The notes beneath the pieces are model-generated. The model was not told the origin of the DNA, searched no databases, and saw only the letters and a list, made by a program, of their open reading frames with translations. Source: an uncultured Rhodobacterales bacterium (GTDB taxonomy: Bacteria > Pseudomonadota > Alphaproteobacteria > Rhodobacterales > Rhodobacteraceae). From it: DNA of 37,344 nucleotides. The position numbers were made by a program, and so were the translations under genes. Positions 24,244 to 34,462 of this stretch are shown one piece after another. Numbering within the stretch: position 1 is the stretch's first letter; each line of letters opens with the position of its first letter. The stretch spans positions 1 through 37,344 of the forward strand of contig CAIMWI010000080.1 in assembly GCA_903845215.1 (NCBI GenBank), written 5' to 3'.

Positions 24244-25170
24244 TCAGTAGCCAAGCACACGGTCTACCAGATGCAGCAACGGCTCGCCCCCTTCCGCGCG
24301 GCGGATGTTTTCCACCAAGACGCGTGCCGCGCTGTGCGGTCTTGTGTCGGCGGCGATATGGGGGGTGACGGTGATCTGCGGATGCGCCCAAAACGGATGG
24401 TCTTGCGGCAGGGGTTCGGTGCGAAACACATCCAGCGTAGCATGGGCCACCTGACCGCTGGCGAGTGCCGCCAGCAACGCGTCATCGTCAATCAACGGCC
24501 CACGCCCGGGGTTTAAGATAAAGGCCCCTTTGGGCAGATACGACAGGGTCTGCGCGTTGAGCAGGTTTTCCGTCTGCGGTGTGCGCGGCAGCAACGTGAC
24601 CACGATGGCCGCCGTTGACAGGGCTTGGGCCAATCCGTCAGGGCCTGACAGGCAGGTCAGACCCGCGATGGATTTGGGCGCACGGCTCCACCCCGTGACG
24701 GGAAAGTTCAGCGCCTGCAGGGCGCGCGCGCAGGCCAGCCCAAGCGCGCCCATGCCCAGCATCGCCACGGGGCGTTGGCGCGCCAAGGGGGGGCAGGTCG
24801 GGTCCCAGATTTGGGTTGGGTTCAAAATATGCCGGTCCATCCCCAAATGATGGCGCAGCGCATGTCCCACAACCCATTCCACCATGCCTTCGGCCAGACT
24901 TGGGTCGACCATCCGCGTCAAAGGTTGGGTCAGCGTGGCGTTGCCCACGATCCGCTCTACCCCGGCCCAAAGGCTCAGAACAGCTTTGCAGCGGGTGAAG
25001 GGGGTGAAATCTTGCAAGGGGGCCGAAGGCGCATAGATGATGTAGTCGACCAGCGCCGGGTCCGCTGCCGCGGTCACGATCTGGGCCGAAAGCCCCGCCT
25101 CGGCCAAGGCCTCTGGCAAAATCGTAGCATAGTCGGCCCAAAGGGCAGGGGCGGCGAACAAGATCAGCAT
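24244..25170 (-). CDS. GhrA-like glyoxylate/hydroxypyruvate reductase
   Basis: 308-residue D-2-hydroxyacid dehydrogenase family member, closest in layout to GhrA. Rossmann motif AMLGMGALGLACARAL; catalytic Arg in NPGRGPLIDDDALL, Glu in LDVFRTEPLPQDHPFW, His in TVTPHIAADT. The LDVFRTEPLP..HPFW pattern is typical of GhrA. Start choice: ATG 25170 has GAAGGA six bases upstream, while ATG 25188, which overlaps the DUF1345 stop in ATGA, has no Shine-Dalgarno. It is the last gene of the mreB-headed string, an unexpected metabolic passenger of a cell-shape operon. A second hydroxyacid dehydrogenase lies at 15.7 kb. Confidence 0.88.
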   Translation of the reverse strand: MLILFAAPALWADYATILPEALAEAGLSAQIVTAAADPALVDYIIYAPSAPLQDFTPFTRCKAVLSLWAGVERIVGNATLTQPLTRMVDPSLAEGMVEWVVGHALRHHLGMDRHILNPTQIWDPTCPPLARQRPVAMLGMGALGLACARALQALNFPVTGWSRAPKSIAGLTCLSGPDGLAQALSTAAIVVTLLPRTPQTENLLNAQTLSYLPKGAFILNPGRGPLIDDDALLAALASGQVAHATLDVFRTEPLPQDHPFWAHPQITVTPHIAADTRPHSAARVLVENIRRAEGGEPLLHLVDRVLGY

Positions 25171-25184
25171 CGGGGTTCCTTCGG

Positions 25185-25814
25185 TCATTTTGACAAGGCA
25201 ATTGCGGCGTTGACGGCCATGGCAAGGATCACCGTGTTAAAGAAAAATGCCCCAACGGAATGCACCAACACAACTTGGCGCATTTTGGTTGAGGTGAGTG
25301 ACACGTCTGCTGTTTGGGCTGTCATGCCGATGACAAAGGAGAAATACAAGAAATCCCAAATCCCCGGCTTGTGGGCGCCGGGAAAACTAAGTCCGCCGTC
25401 CGGTTCGGGCGCATGATACAGATGGGCATAGCGAAAGGCCGCCAACACTTGCAAAGTGGCCCATCCCAAAGGGGCAGATGCCAAGGCAAAGAAGGCTTCC
25501 ATCAGGCTGGAACTCGCGCGGTTCAGCACCAGAAAGATCGATGACAGGCTGATCACCACGGCCATAAGGGCAATGGCCAAGATCAATACCGCCCCTTCGT
25601 CGTCCGCTTCGGCATGACGGCGCAGGTCTTGCGGCAGGGTGCGCAAGATCATCGCCAGCATCAGCGTCAGGTAACTAAGGAAAAAGGCATTGGCGCTGAT
25701 CAGCCCGCTCATCACTGCATCAAGGGGCATCAGGTGGCTGACGGCCCAGACCATGCCGCCAAAGACCAAAGCTGCCAAAAACCGCTTGTGACGCTGGTAG
25801 GCCTGTCTCAACAT
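25185..25814 (-). CDS. DUF1345 membrane protein
   Basis: 209-residue inner-membrane protein of the DUF1345 family, function unknown. Five hydrophobic segments are visible (about residues 13-30, 36-56, 75-96, 150-168, 182-204). The family-typical region is FLYFSFVIGMTAQTADVSLTS, noted by its core IGMTAQTADVSLT, followed by VLVHSVGAFFFNTVILAMAVN. Its ATG overlaps the rodA stop by one base, so it is translated from the same mRNA as the elongasome genes. Any link to cell-wall synthesis rests on that position alone. Confidence 0.88.
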   Translation of the reverse strand: MLRQAYQRHKRFLAALVFGGMVWAVSHLMPLDAVMSGLISANAFFLSYLTLMLAMILRTLPQDLRRHAEADDEGAVLILAIALMAVVISLSSIFLVLNRASSSLMEAFFALASAPLGWATLQVLAAFRYAHLYHAPEPDGGLSFPGAHKPGIWDFLYFSFVIGMTAQTADVSLTSTKMRQVVLVHSVGAFFFNTVILAMAVNAAIALSK

Positions 25815-26953
25815 CAGCGCAGCCTATGAACAATGGCGCTTTGCGCCAGACCAAAGGCCAAAAGCAAAACCAGCGTGGCCGAGCCACCATAACTCAAAAA
25901 CGGCAAGGGAACCCCAACAACAGGGGCCATACCCATCACCATGGACAGGTTCACCGCCAGATACAAAAAGAAATTCACCGCAAGCCCAATCAGCAACAGC
26001 GCGGAAAAGCGGTCTTTGTTTTGCATCGCGGCCCAGAAAAGAAAGATCAATATGGCACTGTAAACCAGAAGCAATGAAATCTCGCCAACAAAACCGAACT
26101 CTTCGCCCAGCGTGGTAAAAATGAAGTCGGTGTGCTTTTCAGGCAAAAAGTTTAACCGGCTTTGCGTGCCTTGCATAAAGCCCTTGCCCGCCATCCCCCC
26201 CGACCCCAAGGCGATCTTGGCCTGCAAGATGTTGTATCCCGCCCCCAAAGGATCAACGGATGGGTCAAGGAATGTATCAATCCGTTTGTATTGATAATTA
26301 TGCAGGAACTGCCACGGGGTGCCGCGCAGCAAGAAAACCCCTGCAACCGTCGCGCCGATCAGCCCAAGAACCGCGCCAAAATACCACAGCGACACGCCGG
26401 CGGCGAACATAACCGACGCCCCCGCGACGACCAACATCAAGGTCGTGCCCAAGTTCGGCTCCATCAAGACCAAGGTGGCGGGGGCCATAATCAACATCAC
26501 CGGTACCAGCACCCAACCCAATCGCGAGACTTTACGATCTTCTAGCCAGTCATAGTAGGTCGCCAGCATCATGATCAGGCTTACTTTCATGAATTCTGAG
26601 GGTTGCAGGCGGATGAATCCCAGATCAATCCAGCGCTGAGCGCCCATGCCAACTGCGCCAAAGAAATGAACCACAACCAGCAAAGCGAAGGTCACGATGT
26701 AAGCTGCGGCCGACATACTGCGCCAAAACCAGATCGGCGTGAAGCAAATGGCCAATGACAAGACCATCCCCACGCCAAAGCGTTTCATCTGCGGTTCTGC
26801 CCATTGCTGCATATTCCCGCCTGATATCGAATATAGCATCAGCCAACCGATCGTGGCGCAGGCGCAGATCAGAAGATACAGGCTCCAATTGACATAAAGC
26901 ACCTTGGCAAAGCCTGTCGGCGCAAATTTCAGGCGGTATTCCAGAAAACTCAT
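25814..26953 (-). CDS. rodA: Rod-shape peptidoglycan glycosyltransferase RodA
   Basis: 379-residue SEDS-family inner-membrane glycosyltransferase that polymerises lipid II during cell elongation with PBP2. About ten membrane helices; SEDS landmarks are the WIDLGFIRLQPSEFMK segment after helix 3, EPNLGTTLML, the large periplasmic loop from GAGYNILQAKIALGSGGM to GFMQGTQSRLNFLPEKHTDF (read in pieces), and VPLPFLSYGGSA near the end. It starts five bases after mrdA, its functional partner. The N-terminus MSFLEYRLKFAP is normal for alphaproteobacterial RodA. Confidence 0.97.
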   Translation of the reverse strand: MSFLEYRLKFAPTGFAKVLYVNWSLYLLICACATIGWLMLYSISGGNMQQWAEPQMKRFGVGMVLSLAICFTPIWFWRSMSAAAYIVTFALLVVVHFFGAVGMGAQRWIDLGFIRLQPSEFMKVSLIMMLATYYDWLEDRKVSRLGWVLVPVMLIMAPATLVLMEPNLGTTLMLVVAGASVMFAAGVSLWYFGAVLGLIGATVAGVFLLRGTPWQFLHNYQYKRIDTFLDPSVDPLGAGYNILQAKIALGSGGMAGKGFMQGTQSRLNFLPEKHTDFIFTTLGEEFGFVGEISLLLVYSAILIFLFWAAMQNKDRFSALLLIGLAVNFFLYLAVNLSMVMGMAPVVGVPLPFLSYGGSATLVLLLAFGLAQSAIVHRLR

Positions 26954-26958
26954 GGGCT

Positions 26959-28902
26959 TTAGGCCTTTTTCTCTGGGGGTTGGCTGCCATCGGGGCGGCG
27001 CAGGCGCAATTCTTTGAGCATCGCACCGATGCGTGCGCGCTGGCTTTCAGGATAATCCGCAGGGTCAGGCAAGGCCCCTGTCATCACCCGCAAAAGGGCA
27101 TCGCGCGCAATTGGCGCGGCCACAGACGACCCGCCGCCGCCATGTTCGACCACCACAGCCACGACATAGCGCGGCGCATCCGCTGGTGCATAGGCCACAA
27201 ACAAGGCGTGGTCACGGTCTTCCCATGGCAGATCAACGTTGTTGACAACGCCTGTCTCACGCTCTGCAGCCGAGATATTGCGCACCTGAGATGTGCCCGA
27301 CTTGCCCGCCATGCGCATCGCGTCGTTTGTGATGCGCGCGGCAAAAGAGGTGCCGTGCTGATCATTGACCACGCCCATCATGCCAGCGCGGACCGATCCA
27401 AGATGCGCGCTTTCCAGCCCGAGCGGCAAAGCCTCGTCCACGGGAACTTCTGCGCCGTTCACAGCCTTTACCAAGCGGGGCACCACACGACGGCCCGTGG
27501 CCACCCGTGCTGTCATAACCGCGAGTTGCAAAGGCGAAGCCAAGACATAGCCCTGCCCGATAGAGGCGTTGATCGTATCGCCAATCCGCCAATCTTGCTG
27601 ATAACGCTGCTGCTTCCACGCTTTGTCGGGCATGATGCCTTCGGTGATGGCGGACATGGGAAGATCGTGGCGCTGCCCAAGCCCCATAGTCTTGCCCATT
27701 TGGGCAATCTTGTCGATGCCAACCTTTTGGGCCACATCGTAAAAGAACACGTCGCAGCTTTCGGCCAAGGCCCGGGCCAAATCAACTTTGCCGTGGCCTC
27801 CTGCTTTCCAACAATGGAACTTGCGCCCGCCGAAATCCAGATAGCCCGGGCAATAGACCGTCGTATCAACGTCAATCTGGGCATCGGCCAAGGCCGCCAA
27901 GGCCGTGACGATCTTGAAGGTTGACCCCGGAGGATAGGCCCCTTGCACCACCTTATTGGCCAAGGGGCGATGGTCGTTTTCCATCAATGCGCGGTAATTG
28001 GTGTTAGAAATGCCGCGCACAAAAAGGTTAGGGTTGAAGCTGGGGGCCGACACCGCCCCGATGATATCGCCGTTTTGCGCATCCATGACGATACAGGCGG
28101 CCGCCTCTTCGCCCAGACGCACTTGCAGAAAATTTTGCACATCGGCGTCTAGCGTTAGCGTCAGGTCAGCACCTGATTTGCCCTCGGTCCGCTCGAGTTC
28201 GCGCATGACGCGACCAACATGGTTCACTTCGATCTTTCTGTTGCCGGCTGATCCGCGCAGCACATCTTCTTGCCACTTTTCCACGCCGATCTTGCCGATC
28301 TGGAACTTGGGGATATGCAGCAAAGGGTCGGGTGTTTCGATCGATTCAAGATCTTTTTCAGAGACTGGCCCGACATAGCCCACCACATGGGCGAAATCAG
28401 TGTCGCGCGGATAAATACGCGACAGGCCGACGTCAGGCGTTACCCCCGGCAAAGCGGGCGCGTTGACAGAAATGCGGCTGAACTCTTCCCAACTTAGCCT
28501 GTCTGCAACAGGAATGGGCACGAAAGGGGCGTTGCGGGCAACATCCTTTAAAACCCGCGTCAGGTCGGCTTGGGTCAGCGGGATAAGATGGCTAAGGCGG
28601 TTCAGCACCAAATCCACATCGCCCGCGCCTTCGCGCGTGATCACCACGCGGTAGTTTTGTTCGTTGCCGGCGATCAACTTGCCGTTGCGATCCAAGATCA
28701 GGCCTCGCGCGGGCGGCAGCAACTGAATGTTGACGCGGTTTTGTTCAGCCAAAAGCGCGAAAGTGTCAGACTGTTCAATCCCAAGATACCGCATCCGTCC
28801 GGCCAGAACGGCAATTGTGGCTGTCATGCAGCCGCCCATGAACAAAGCGCGGCGGTTGATCCGGCGAGCACTGTCCTCGGTGTCGCGAACAGGGCGTCTC
28901 AC
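26959..28902 (-). CDS. mrdA: Penicillin-binding protein 2 (elongation transpeptidase)
   Basis: 647-residue class B PBP, anchored by one N-terminal helix (about residues 21-38), catalysing peptide crosslinking in lateral wall growth with RodA. Transpeptidase motifs: SxxK in YPPGSTFKIV, the SxN-equivalent in ESCDVFFYD, and KSGTS in MAGKSGTSQV. The pedestal domain begins around LLPPARGLILDRNG. Start is GTG 28902, overlapping the mreD stop in GTGA; no better in-frame ATG precedes the membrane anchor. Confidence 0.96.
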   Translation of the reverse strand: MRRPVRDTEDSARRINRRALFMGGCMTATIAVLAGRMRYLGIEQSDTFALLAEQNRVNIQLLPPARGLILDRNGKLIAGNEQNYRVVITREGAGDVDLVLNRLSHLIPLTQADLTRVLKDVARNAPFVPIPVADRLSWEEFSRISVNAPALPGVTPDVGLSRIYPRDTDFAHVVGYVGPVSEKDLESIETPDPLLHIPKFQIGKIGVEKWQEDVLRGSAGNRKIEVNHVGRVMRELERTEGKSGADLTLTLDADVQNFLQVRLGEEAAACIVMDAQNGDIIGAVSAPSFNPNLFVRGISNTNYRALMENDHRPLANKVVQGAYPPGSTFKIVTALAALADAQIDVDTTVYCPGYLDFGGRKFHCWKAGGHGKVDLARALAESCDVFFYDVAQKVGIDKIAQMGKTMGLGQRHDLPMSAITEGIMPDKAWKQQRYQQDWRIGDTINASIGQGYVLASPLQLAVMTARVATGRRVVPRLVKAVNGAEVPVDEALPLGLESAHLGSVRAGMMGVVNDQHGTSFAARITNDAMRMAGKSGTSQVRNISAAERETGVVNNVDLPWEDRDHALFVAYAPADAPRYVVAVVVEHGGGGSSVAAPIARDALLRVMTGALPDPADYPESQRARIGAMLKELRLRRPDGSQPPEKKA

Positions 28903-29426
28903 ATCCGTCTCCCAAAGGCGTCAACCTGACCCATGGCAGGCTTGTACAAATCCAATCCATAGCGCGATGCGGCAACAACGGCGGGATAGGCCACGACCGA
29001 CCAGATGATCTGCATCAGTGAAAATCCCAACGAGGGTTGATCGACAAAGGCCAGACCCAACAGCAGCCTATTGGCGAAAAACACGCCGAAAATCACGCCC
29101 GCCACCAACAACCATTCCACACCAAAGGCCAACTCGCGCGTCAAGGCACTGCGGGCGCGAATGAATTCCGCCCCAATCAAAACCAAAGCCGCCCAAAGCC
29201 CAGGTGGGCGCATCAGCAGCAAATCTTCAGTCAAGACCACCAAGCCGATCGTCAAGGCCGACAAATACTCTGGTCGCCGCACCATCCATGCAAAGATCAG
29301 GCACAACAAAATATCTGGGCCAGGCAAATGCCCTGCCGTGGTTTGCAAGGGCAAAAGCCGCACAAAGGTTAACAAAAACGCCACCGCCAAAAAGATCAGC
29401 CGGTGCAGCCAGAGGGGGCCGATCAT
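28899..29426 (-). CDS. mreD: Rod shape-determining protein MreD
   Basis: 175-residue inner-membrane protein linking MreC to the elongation machinery. Five to six hydrophobic segments are visible, with the MreD-like PGPDILLCLIFAWMVRRPEYL and LLMRPPGLWAALVLIG stretches (typical PDLLL...RRPE and RPPGLWA pattern; both quoted as landmarks). The start is uncertain: ATG 29426, five bases after the mreC stop (TAG, 29433-29431), or GTG 29438, overlapping mreC by eight bases. Neither has a strong Shine-Dalgarno, which fits coupling to mreC translation. Confidence 0.9.
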   Translation of the reverse strand: MIGPLWLHRLIFLAVAFLLTFVRLLPLQTTAGHLPGPDILLCLIFAWMVRRPEYLSALTIGLVVLTEDLLLMRPPGLWAALVLIGAEFIRARSALTRELAFGVEWLLVAGVIFGVFFANRLLLGLAFVDQPSLGFSLMQIIWSVVAYPAVVAASRYGLDLYKPAMGQVDAFGRRM

Positions 29427-29430
29427 CGCA

Positions 29431-30444
29431 CTAATCACTGCGCGCCCCCGTGGTTCCGTCTGGAACCGATTGCGTGTCTGCACCCTCGGCCCCATTGGCC
29501 GCGCTTTCCGGGGGACTGACCGGGGGCAAACCGGCGGCGGGCATCAAAGGCCCTTGAACACCTGTTGGCAAGGCGCGTGGTGGCAAAGGCACCAAAAGCG
29601 CGCCGGTGTCGGTGATTGGGATGCTGGCGTAACTGCGCAAAACCCGCAAAAACTCTAGCCGCTCGTAATCGGCGGCCAAGACCACGCGCAAACGTTTGTC
29701 GGCCCCCATGGCGACCTGTCCCACCAACAAGCCCGCCGGAAAGACATTGCCATCGCCTGTGCTGATCACCCGGTCACCCGGTTGGATCTGGTCGGGGTGT
29801 TCCAAAAAATCCAGGGTTGGCAGCATCGAATTGTCGCCCGACATCACGGCATTTTGGCCCAAGGGTTGCACGGTCACGGGGATGCTGCTGGAACTGTCGG
29901 TCAAAAGGATCACACGGCTTGTGCGCGTGCCGACCCCGGATATCCGGCCCACAAGCCCAATCCCATCCATCGTGGCCCATCCATCTTGGATCCCATCGCG
30001 CCGGCCCACATTCAACAAAACAGATTGCCGAAATGGGCTGCCACTGTCAGCCAACACCACGCCCGTGACATGGGTCAACATCGGGTCGAGCCGAACATTG
30101 TTCAAATCCAAAAGGCGCGCATTCTTTTGTTCAAGTTGTAGGGCGGCCTCTTTCCATGATTTCATCTGTTGCAACTCTTCGCGCAGTTGCTGGTTTTGCT
30201 CATAAAGGCGGCCATAGGACTGAAAATTGTCGATGATGGTCGACACCTTGGTCACGGGCGCCATGGCCCAAGAAAAAGAGGGAACAACTTTGTCAATCAA
30301 AGCCGTGCGGAACCGCTCGACCCTTGGGCTGTCAATCCGCCACAGGACAAAGATGCCCAGAAACACCACAACAATAAGACCCACCAAAACCCGTCGCAGG
30401 GGGCGTGAGAAGTCTTCGCTGTCATATGTTCTTGGCTTGGCCAT
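29431..30444 (-). CDS. mreC: Rod shape-determining protein MreC
   Basis: 337-residue bitopic protein with a large periplasmic domain, part of the elongasome scaffold. One membrane helix at about residues 18-36 (VGLIVVVFLGIFVLWRI). A coiled coil follows around residues 75-110 (YEQNQQLREELQQMKSW and on), then the beta-barrel-like MreC core with VLLNVGRRDGIQDGWA and GLVGRISGVGTRTSRVILLTD (landmark GLVGRISGVG). The last 50 residues are Pro/Gly-rich and probably disordered. A G-rich Shine-Dalgarno precedes ATG 30444. It starts 23 bases after mreB. Confidence 0.95.
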   Translation of the reverse strand: MAKPRTYDSEDFSRPLRRVLVGLIVVVFLGIFVLWRIDSPRVERFRTALIDKVVPSFSWAMAPVTKVSTIIDNFQSYGRLYEQNQQLREELQQMKSWKEAALQLEQKNARLLDLNNVRLDPMLTHVTGVVLADSGSPFRQSVLLNVGRRDGIQDGWATMDGIGLVGRISGVGTRTSRVILLTDSSSSIPVTVQPLGQNAVMSGDNSMLPTLDFLEHPDQIQPGDRVISTGDGNVFPAGLLVGQVAMGADKRLRVVLAADYERLEFLRVLRSYASIPITDTGALLVPLPPRALPTGVQGPLMPAAGLPPVSPPESAANGAEGADTQSVPDGTTGARSD

Positions 30445-30467
30445 CGCCCCCCCCTTTGCGAAAGGGA

Positions 30468-31816
<1,349 letters not shown>

Positions 31817-32584
31817 ATGGCCGACTTTACCGATCGCGTGGCTTTGGTCACAGGCAATGGCAGTTCGGCGGGAATTGGCTTTGCCATAGCGCGTGCCTTT
31901 CAAAAAGCGGGTGCTAAACTGTGTGTCACCGCCACCACCGACCGAGTTTTCGATCGTGGGGCCGACCTGGGGTGTTTAGGGCTAAAAGCCGACCTGACAG
32001 ATCCTGACCAAGTGGAGGGGCTTTTCGCTTCGATCAACGCTGAATTGGGCCCGGTCGCGGTATTGGTCAATAATGCGGGCATGGCGCAAACTGGCAAATC
32101 GGTCACAGACGCCAAGTTGGGCGGTCTGTCTGATGCCAATTGGGCGCATCATATGGCGTTGAACATAGGGGTGACGTTCCATTGCATCCGCGCCGCTTTG
32201 CCCGCGATGCAGGCGGCGGGCTACGGGCGGATTGTCAACATCGGCTCGGTTACCGGACCGATGGTGACGATCGAAGGATCGTCAGGCTATGCCACGGCCA
32301 AAGCTGCGATTGGCGGCATGACACGATCGGTGGCCTTGGAATATGGCCGTGATGGCATTACCTGCAACGCCGTACTGCCAGGATGGATCCAGACAGATTC
32401 TTCCAGCGCCAAAGAAATCCGCGCTGGCCGCGAGAGCCCCGTCGGCCGACCCGGCACGCCAGAGGAAGTGGCGGCCTGCGCGGTGTTTTTAGCCTCGCAG
32501 GGGGCGAGTTACGTCAACGGGGCGATGTTGGTTGTGGATGGGGGCAATACGCTGGTCGAAATGAAGGGCGCGGATGGGTTCTAA
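31817..32584 (+). CDS. Short-chain dehydrogenase/reductase, FabG-like
   Basis: 255-residue classical SDR using NAD(P)H. Cofactor motif TGNGSSAGIGFAIARAF has two extra residues between TG and GIG compared with the usual TGxxxGIG; NNAG lies in VLVNNAGMAQ. The catalytic Ser-Tyr-Lys set is Ser in NIGSVTG with YATAK, and the end reads ASYVNGAMLVVDGGN, typical of FabG/glucose-dehydrogenase-like enzymes. ATG 31817 has GGGAAG upstream and gives the normal N-terminus. Divergent from mreB and convergent with leuA. The substrate is unknown. Confidence 0.92.
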   Translation: MADFTDRVALVTGNGSSAGIGFAIARAFQKAGAKLCVTATTDRVFDRGADLGCLGLKADLTDPDQVEGLFASINAELGPVAVLVNNAGMAQTGKSVTDAKLGGLSDANWAHHMALNIGVTFHCIRAALPAMQAAGYGRIVNIGSVTGPMVTIEGSSGYATAKAAIGGMTRSVALEYGRDGITCNAVLPGWIQTDSSSAKEIRAGRESPVGRPGTPEEVAACAVFLASQGASYVNGAMLVVDGGNTLVEMKGADGF

Positions 32585-32607
32585 CACCCTGCGGCGGCAA
32601 AATTGAC

Positions 32608-32636
32608 GAAAGGCCAAAGCGCGGCTTTGGCCTTTC
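32608..32636. terminator. Bidirectional terminator between SDR gene and leuA
   Basis: Perfect 13-bp inverted repeat (arm GAAAGGCCAAAGC at 32608-32620, partner 32624-32636) with a three-base loop, centred in the gap between two convergent genes. The arms supply T-rich 3' ends on both strands. Confidence 0.8.
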
Positions 32637-32660
32637 TGCACAGTCACTTAGCGCCCGAAC

Positions 32661-34232
32661 TTACTGTTTGTAGCTTACCGTCTTTACATCCGAATCCGGT
32701 GCCGATTTCATCCGGCGCTGGATCAGACGGTTCAGGGCATGGACATAGGCCTTCACACTGGCCACCACGGTATCGGTATCGGCCGAAGTGCCTGTTGCAA
32801 TCCGCCCGTCTTCCTCTAGCCGCACCGAAACCGTCGCCTGCGCATCGGTGCCTTCGGTCACGGCATGCACCTGATACAACTGCAACTTTGCGTTGTGGGC
32901 ATACAGCATATTGACTGCGTTAAACGCCGCATCCACCGGCCCATCGCCCGTCGCATCGGTTGAGGAGTCAACGCCGCCGATCACCAAGGTCAACTCGGCC
33001 TCGCGTGGGCCTTCGGTGCCGCAGACGACGCGCAGGCGTTTGACCTGCAGGTGGTTGTTGTCGTCGCTGGTGGCTTCATCCGCAACAAGGGCGATCAGGT
33101 CTTCGTCGTAAACCTCTTTCTTGCGGTCGGCCAAGGCCTTAAAGCGCACAAATACGTCGTTCAGCTGGTTATCGGCCAGCTCAAACCCCAGCTCTTTCAG
33201 CTTAGACCGCAGTGCTGCGCGGCCCGAATGCTTGCCCATGGCGATGTTGGTGGCCGTCAGGCCAATATCTTCGGGGCGCATGATTTCAAAGGTTTGCACG
33301 TTCTTTAGCACACCGTCTTGGTGAATGCCGCTTTCGTGCAAAAAGGCGTTCTTGCCGACAATCGCCTTGTTAAACTGCACCGCAAAGCCCGACACAGACG
33401 ACACGCGCCGCGACAGGTTCATGATCTTGGATGTGTCGATGCCGGTTTGATAGGGCAGAATGTCATTGCGCACGCGCATCGCCATGACGACCTCTTCAAG
33501 GGCGGTGTTGCCAGCGCGTTCGCCCAAGCCGTTGATCGTGCATTCAATCTGCCGCGCGCCTGCTTCCACCGCAGCCAATGCGTTGGCTGTCGCCATGCCA
33601 AGGTCATTGTGGCAATGGGTGGCGAAAGTCACCTTATCAGCGTTGGGCACACGTTCCAGCAGCATCGCGATCAGTTTGGCGGACTCGAATGGGTAGGTGT
33701 AGCCCACCGTATCGGGGATGTTGATCGTGGTGGCGCCGGCCTTGATGGCGATTTCGACCGTGCGGCACAGATAGTCATGCTCGGTCCGTGTGGCATCCAT
33801 CGGCGACCATTGCACATTGTCGCACAGATTGCGCGCATGAGTGACGGTTTCGTGGATGCGTTCGGCCATCTGGTCCATGTCCAGATTGGGAATGGCGCGG
33901 TGTAGGGGCGAAGTGCCGATAAAGGTATGGATGCGCGGCGAGCGGGCGTGTTTCACCGCCTCCCAGCAGCGGTCGATGTCTTTGAAATTGGCGCGGGCAA
34001 GGCCACAGATGGTGGAATTTCTTGACCGCTTGGCAATTGCGCTGACAGCGGCAAAATCCCCTTCCGAGGCGATGGGAAAGCCCGCCTCGATGATATCGAC
34101 GCCCATTTCGTCAAGCAGGCCCGCGATTTCCAGCTTTTCGTCGTGGGTCATGGTCGCCCCGGGGGATTGTTCCCCGTCGCGCAGGGTGGTGTCGAATATC
34201 AACACACGGGGTTGGGCGGTTTTTTGGGTCAT
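32661..34232 (-). CDS. leuA: 2-isopropylmalate synthase
   Basis: 523-residue enzyme for the first committed step of leucine synthesis: 2-oxoisovalerate + acetyl-CoA to 2-isopropylmalate. The N-terminal TIM barrel carries FDTTLRDGEQSPGATM (metal-binding Asp) and the HxH ligands in ATHCHNDLGMATANAL, followed by NGLGERAGNTALEEV. The C-terminal LeuA dimer/regulatory domain is present (from about residue 395), so leucine feedback is likely. AAGGA lies about nine bases before ATG 34232. It is preceded by a Leu-rich leader ORF and stem-loops (34252-34418), suggesting attenuation as a second control layer. Confidence 0.97.
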   Translation of the reverse strand: MTQKTAQPRVLIFDTTLRDGEQSPGATMTHDEKLEIAGLLDEMGVDIIEAGFPIASEGDFAAVSAIAKRSRNSTICGLARANFKDIDRCWEAVKHARSPRIHTFIGTSPLHRAIPNLDMDQMAERIHETVTHARNLCDNVQWSPMDATRTEHDYLCRTVEIAIKAGATTINIPDTVGYTYPFESAKLIAMLLERVPNADKVTFATHCHNDLGMATANALAAVEAGARQIECTINGLGERAGNTALEEVVMAMRVRNDILPYQTGIDTSKIMNLSRRVSSVSGFAVQFNKAIVGKNAFLHESGIHQDGVLKNVQTFEIMRPEDIGLTATNIAMGKHSGRAALRSKLKELGFELADNQLNDVFVRFKALADRKKEVYDEDLIALVADEATSDDNNHLQVKRLRVVCGTEGPREAELTLVIGGVDSSTDATGDGPVDAAFNAVNMLYAHNAKLQLYQVHAVTEGTDAQATVSVRLEEDGRIATGTSADTDTVVASVKAYVHALNRLIQRRMKSAPDSDVKTVSYKQ

Positions 34233-34251
34233 CTGGATCTATCCTTGGAAT

Positions 34252-34336
34252 GTCTTAGCATGCGTGCCGGGTGTGTCGGGCGCTGATCACCTCTGAGCGG
34301 TCGCACCCTTGGGGCACGCTCAGAGGCGGCTAAGAC
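34252..34336 (-). promoter_or_regulatory. Candidate attenuator structures between leader ORF and leuA
   Basis: A perfect 10-bp stem (34290-34299 with 34317-34326; CGCTCAGAGG) spans the last codons and stop codon of the leader ORF, with a 17-base loop that may pair further. No U-tract follows, so it is not a standard intrinsic terminator. Separately, GTCTTAGC in the leader's Leu codons (34336-34329 on the minus strand) is exactly complementary to GCTAAGAC (34259-34252), which lies just before the leuA Shine-Dalgarno. A ribosome stalled on the Leu codons would block that pairing. Competing structures of this sort define attenuators; here they are inferred. Confidence 0.65.
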
Positions 34337-34418
34337 GTAGCAGACCCAAGGGCAGGACAGGCATCATCACAGGGTGAGCCCCGCGGAAAATGCCAGCCGT
34401 GATCGGATCCTTGGTCAT
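34320..34418 (-). CDS. leuL: leuA leader peptide (Leu-rich, 32 residues)
   Basis: ATG 34418 to TGA 34320, 32 codons on the leuA strand, 87 bases before leuA. The peptide starts MTKDPITAGIF and ends MPVLPLGLLRLSRL: six Leu codons (CTG, TTG, CTG, CTA, CTT, CTC) in the last 11 positions, including the rarer CTA and CTT. No Shine-Dalgarno is visible. A TATAGT hexamer lies eight bases upstream of the ATG, so transcription probably begins at or very near the start codon. The peptide should act in cis through ribosome position, not as a functional protein. Leu content, position before a leucine gene and the stem over its stop codon support the call. Confidence 0.82.
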   Translation of the reverse strand: MTKDPITAGIFRGAHPVMMPVLPLGLLRLSRL

Positions 34419-34426
34419 GAAATGAG

Positions 34427-34432
34427 ACTATA
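34427..34432 (-). promoter_or_regulatory. -10 box for a near-leaderless leuA leader transcript
   Basis: TATAGT on the minus strand, eight bases before the leader ATG. At the usual distance the start site would fall at about 34418-34420. No good -35 hexamer exists at 16-18 bases (CTTTTC at 17), which suggests an activator-dependent promoter. The phased GCAGGG repeats lie just upstream. Confidence 0.6.
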
Positions 34433-34462
34433 AGCAGGATTGCGCGAAAGAAAAGGGGGGCT

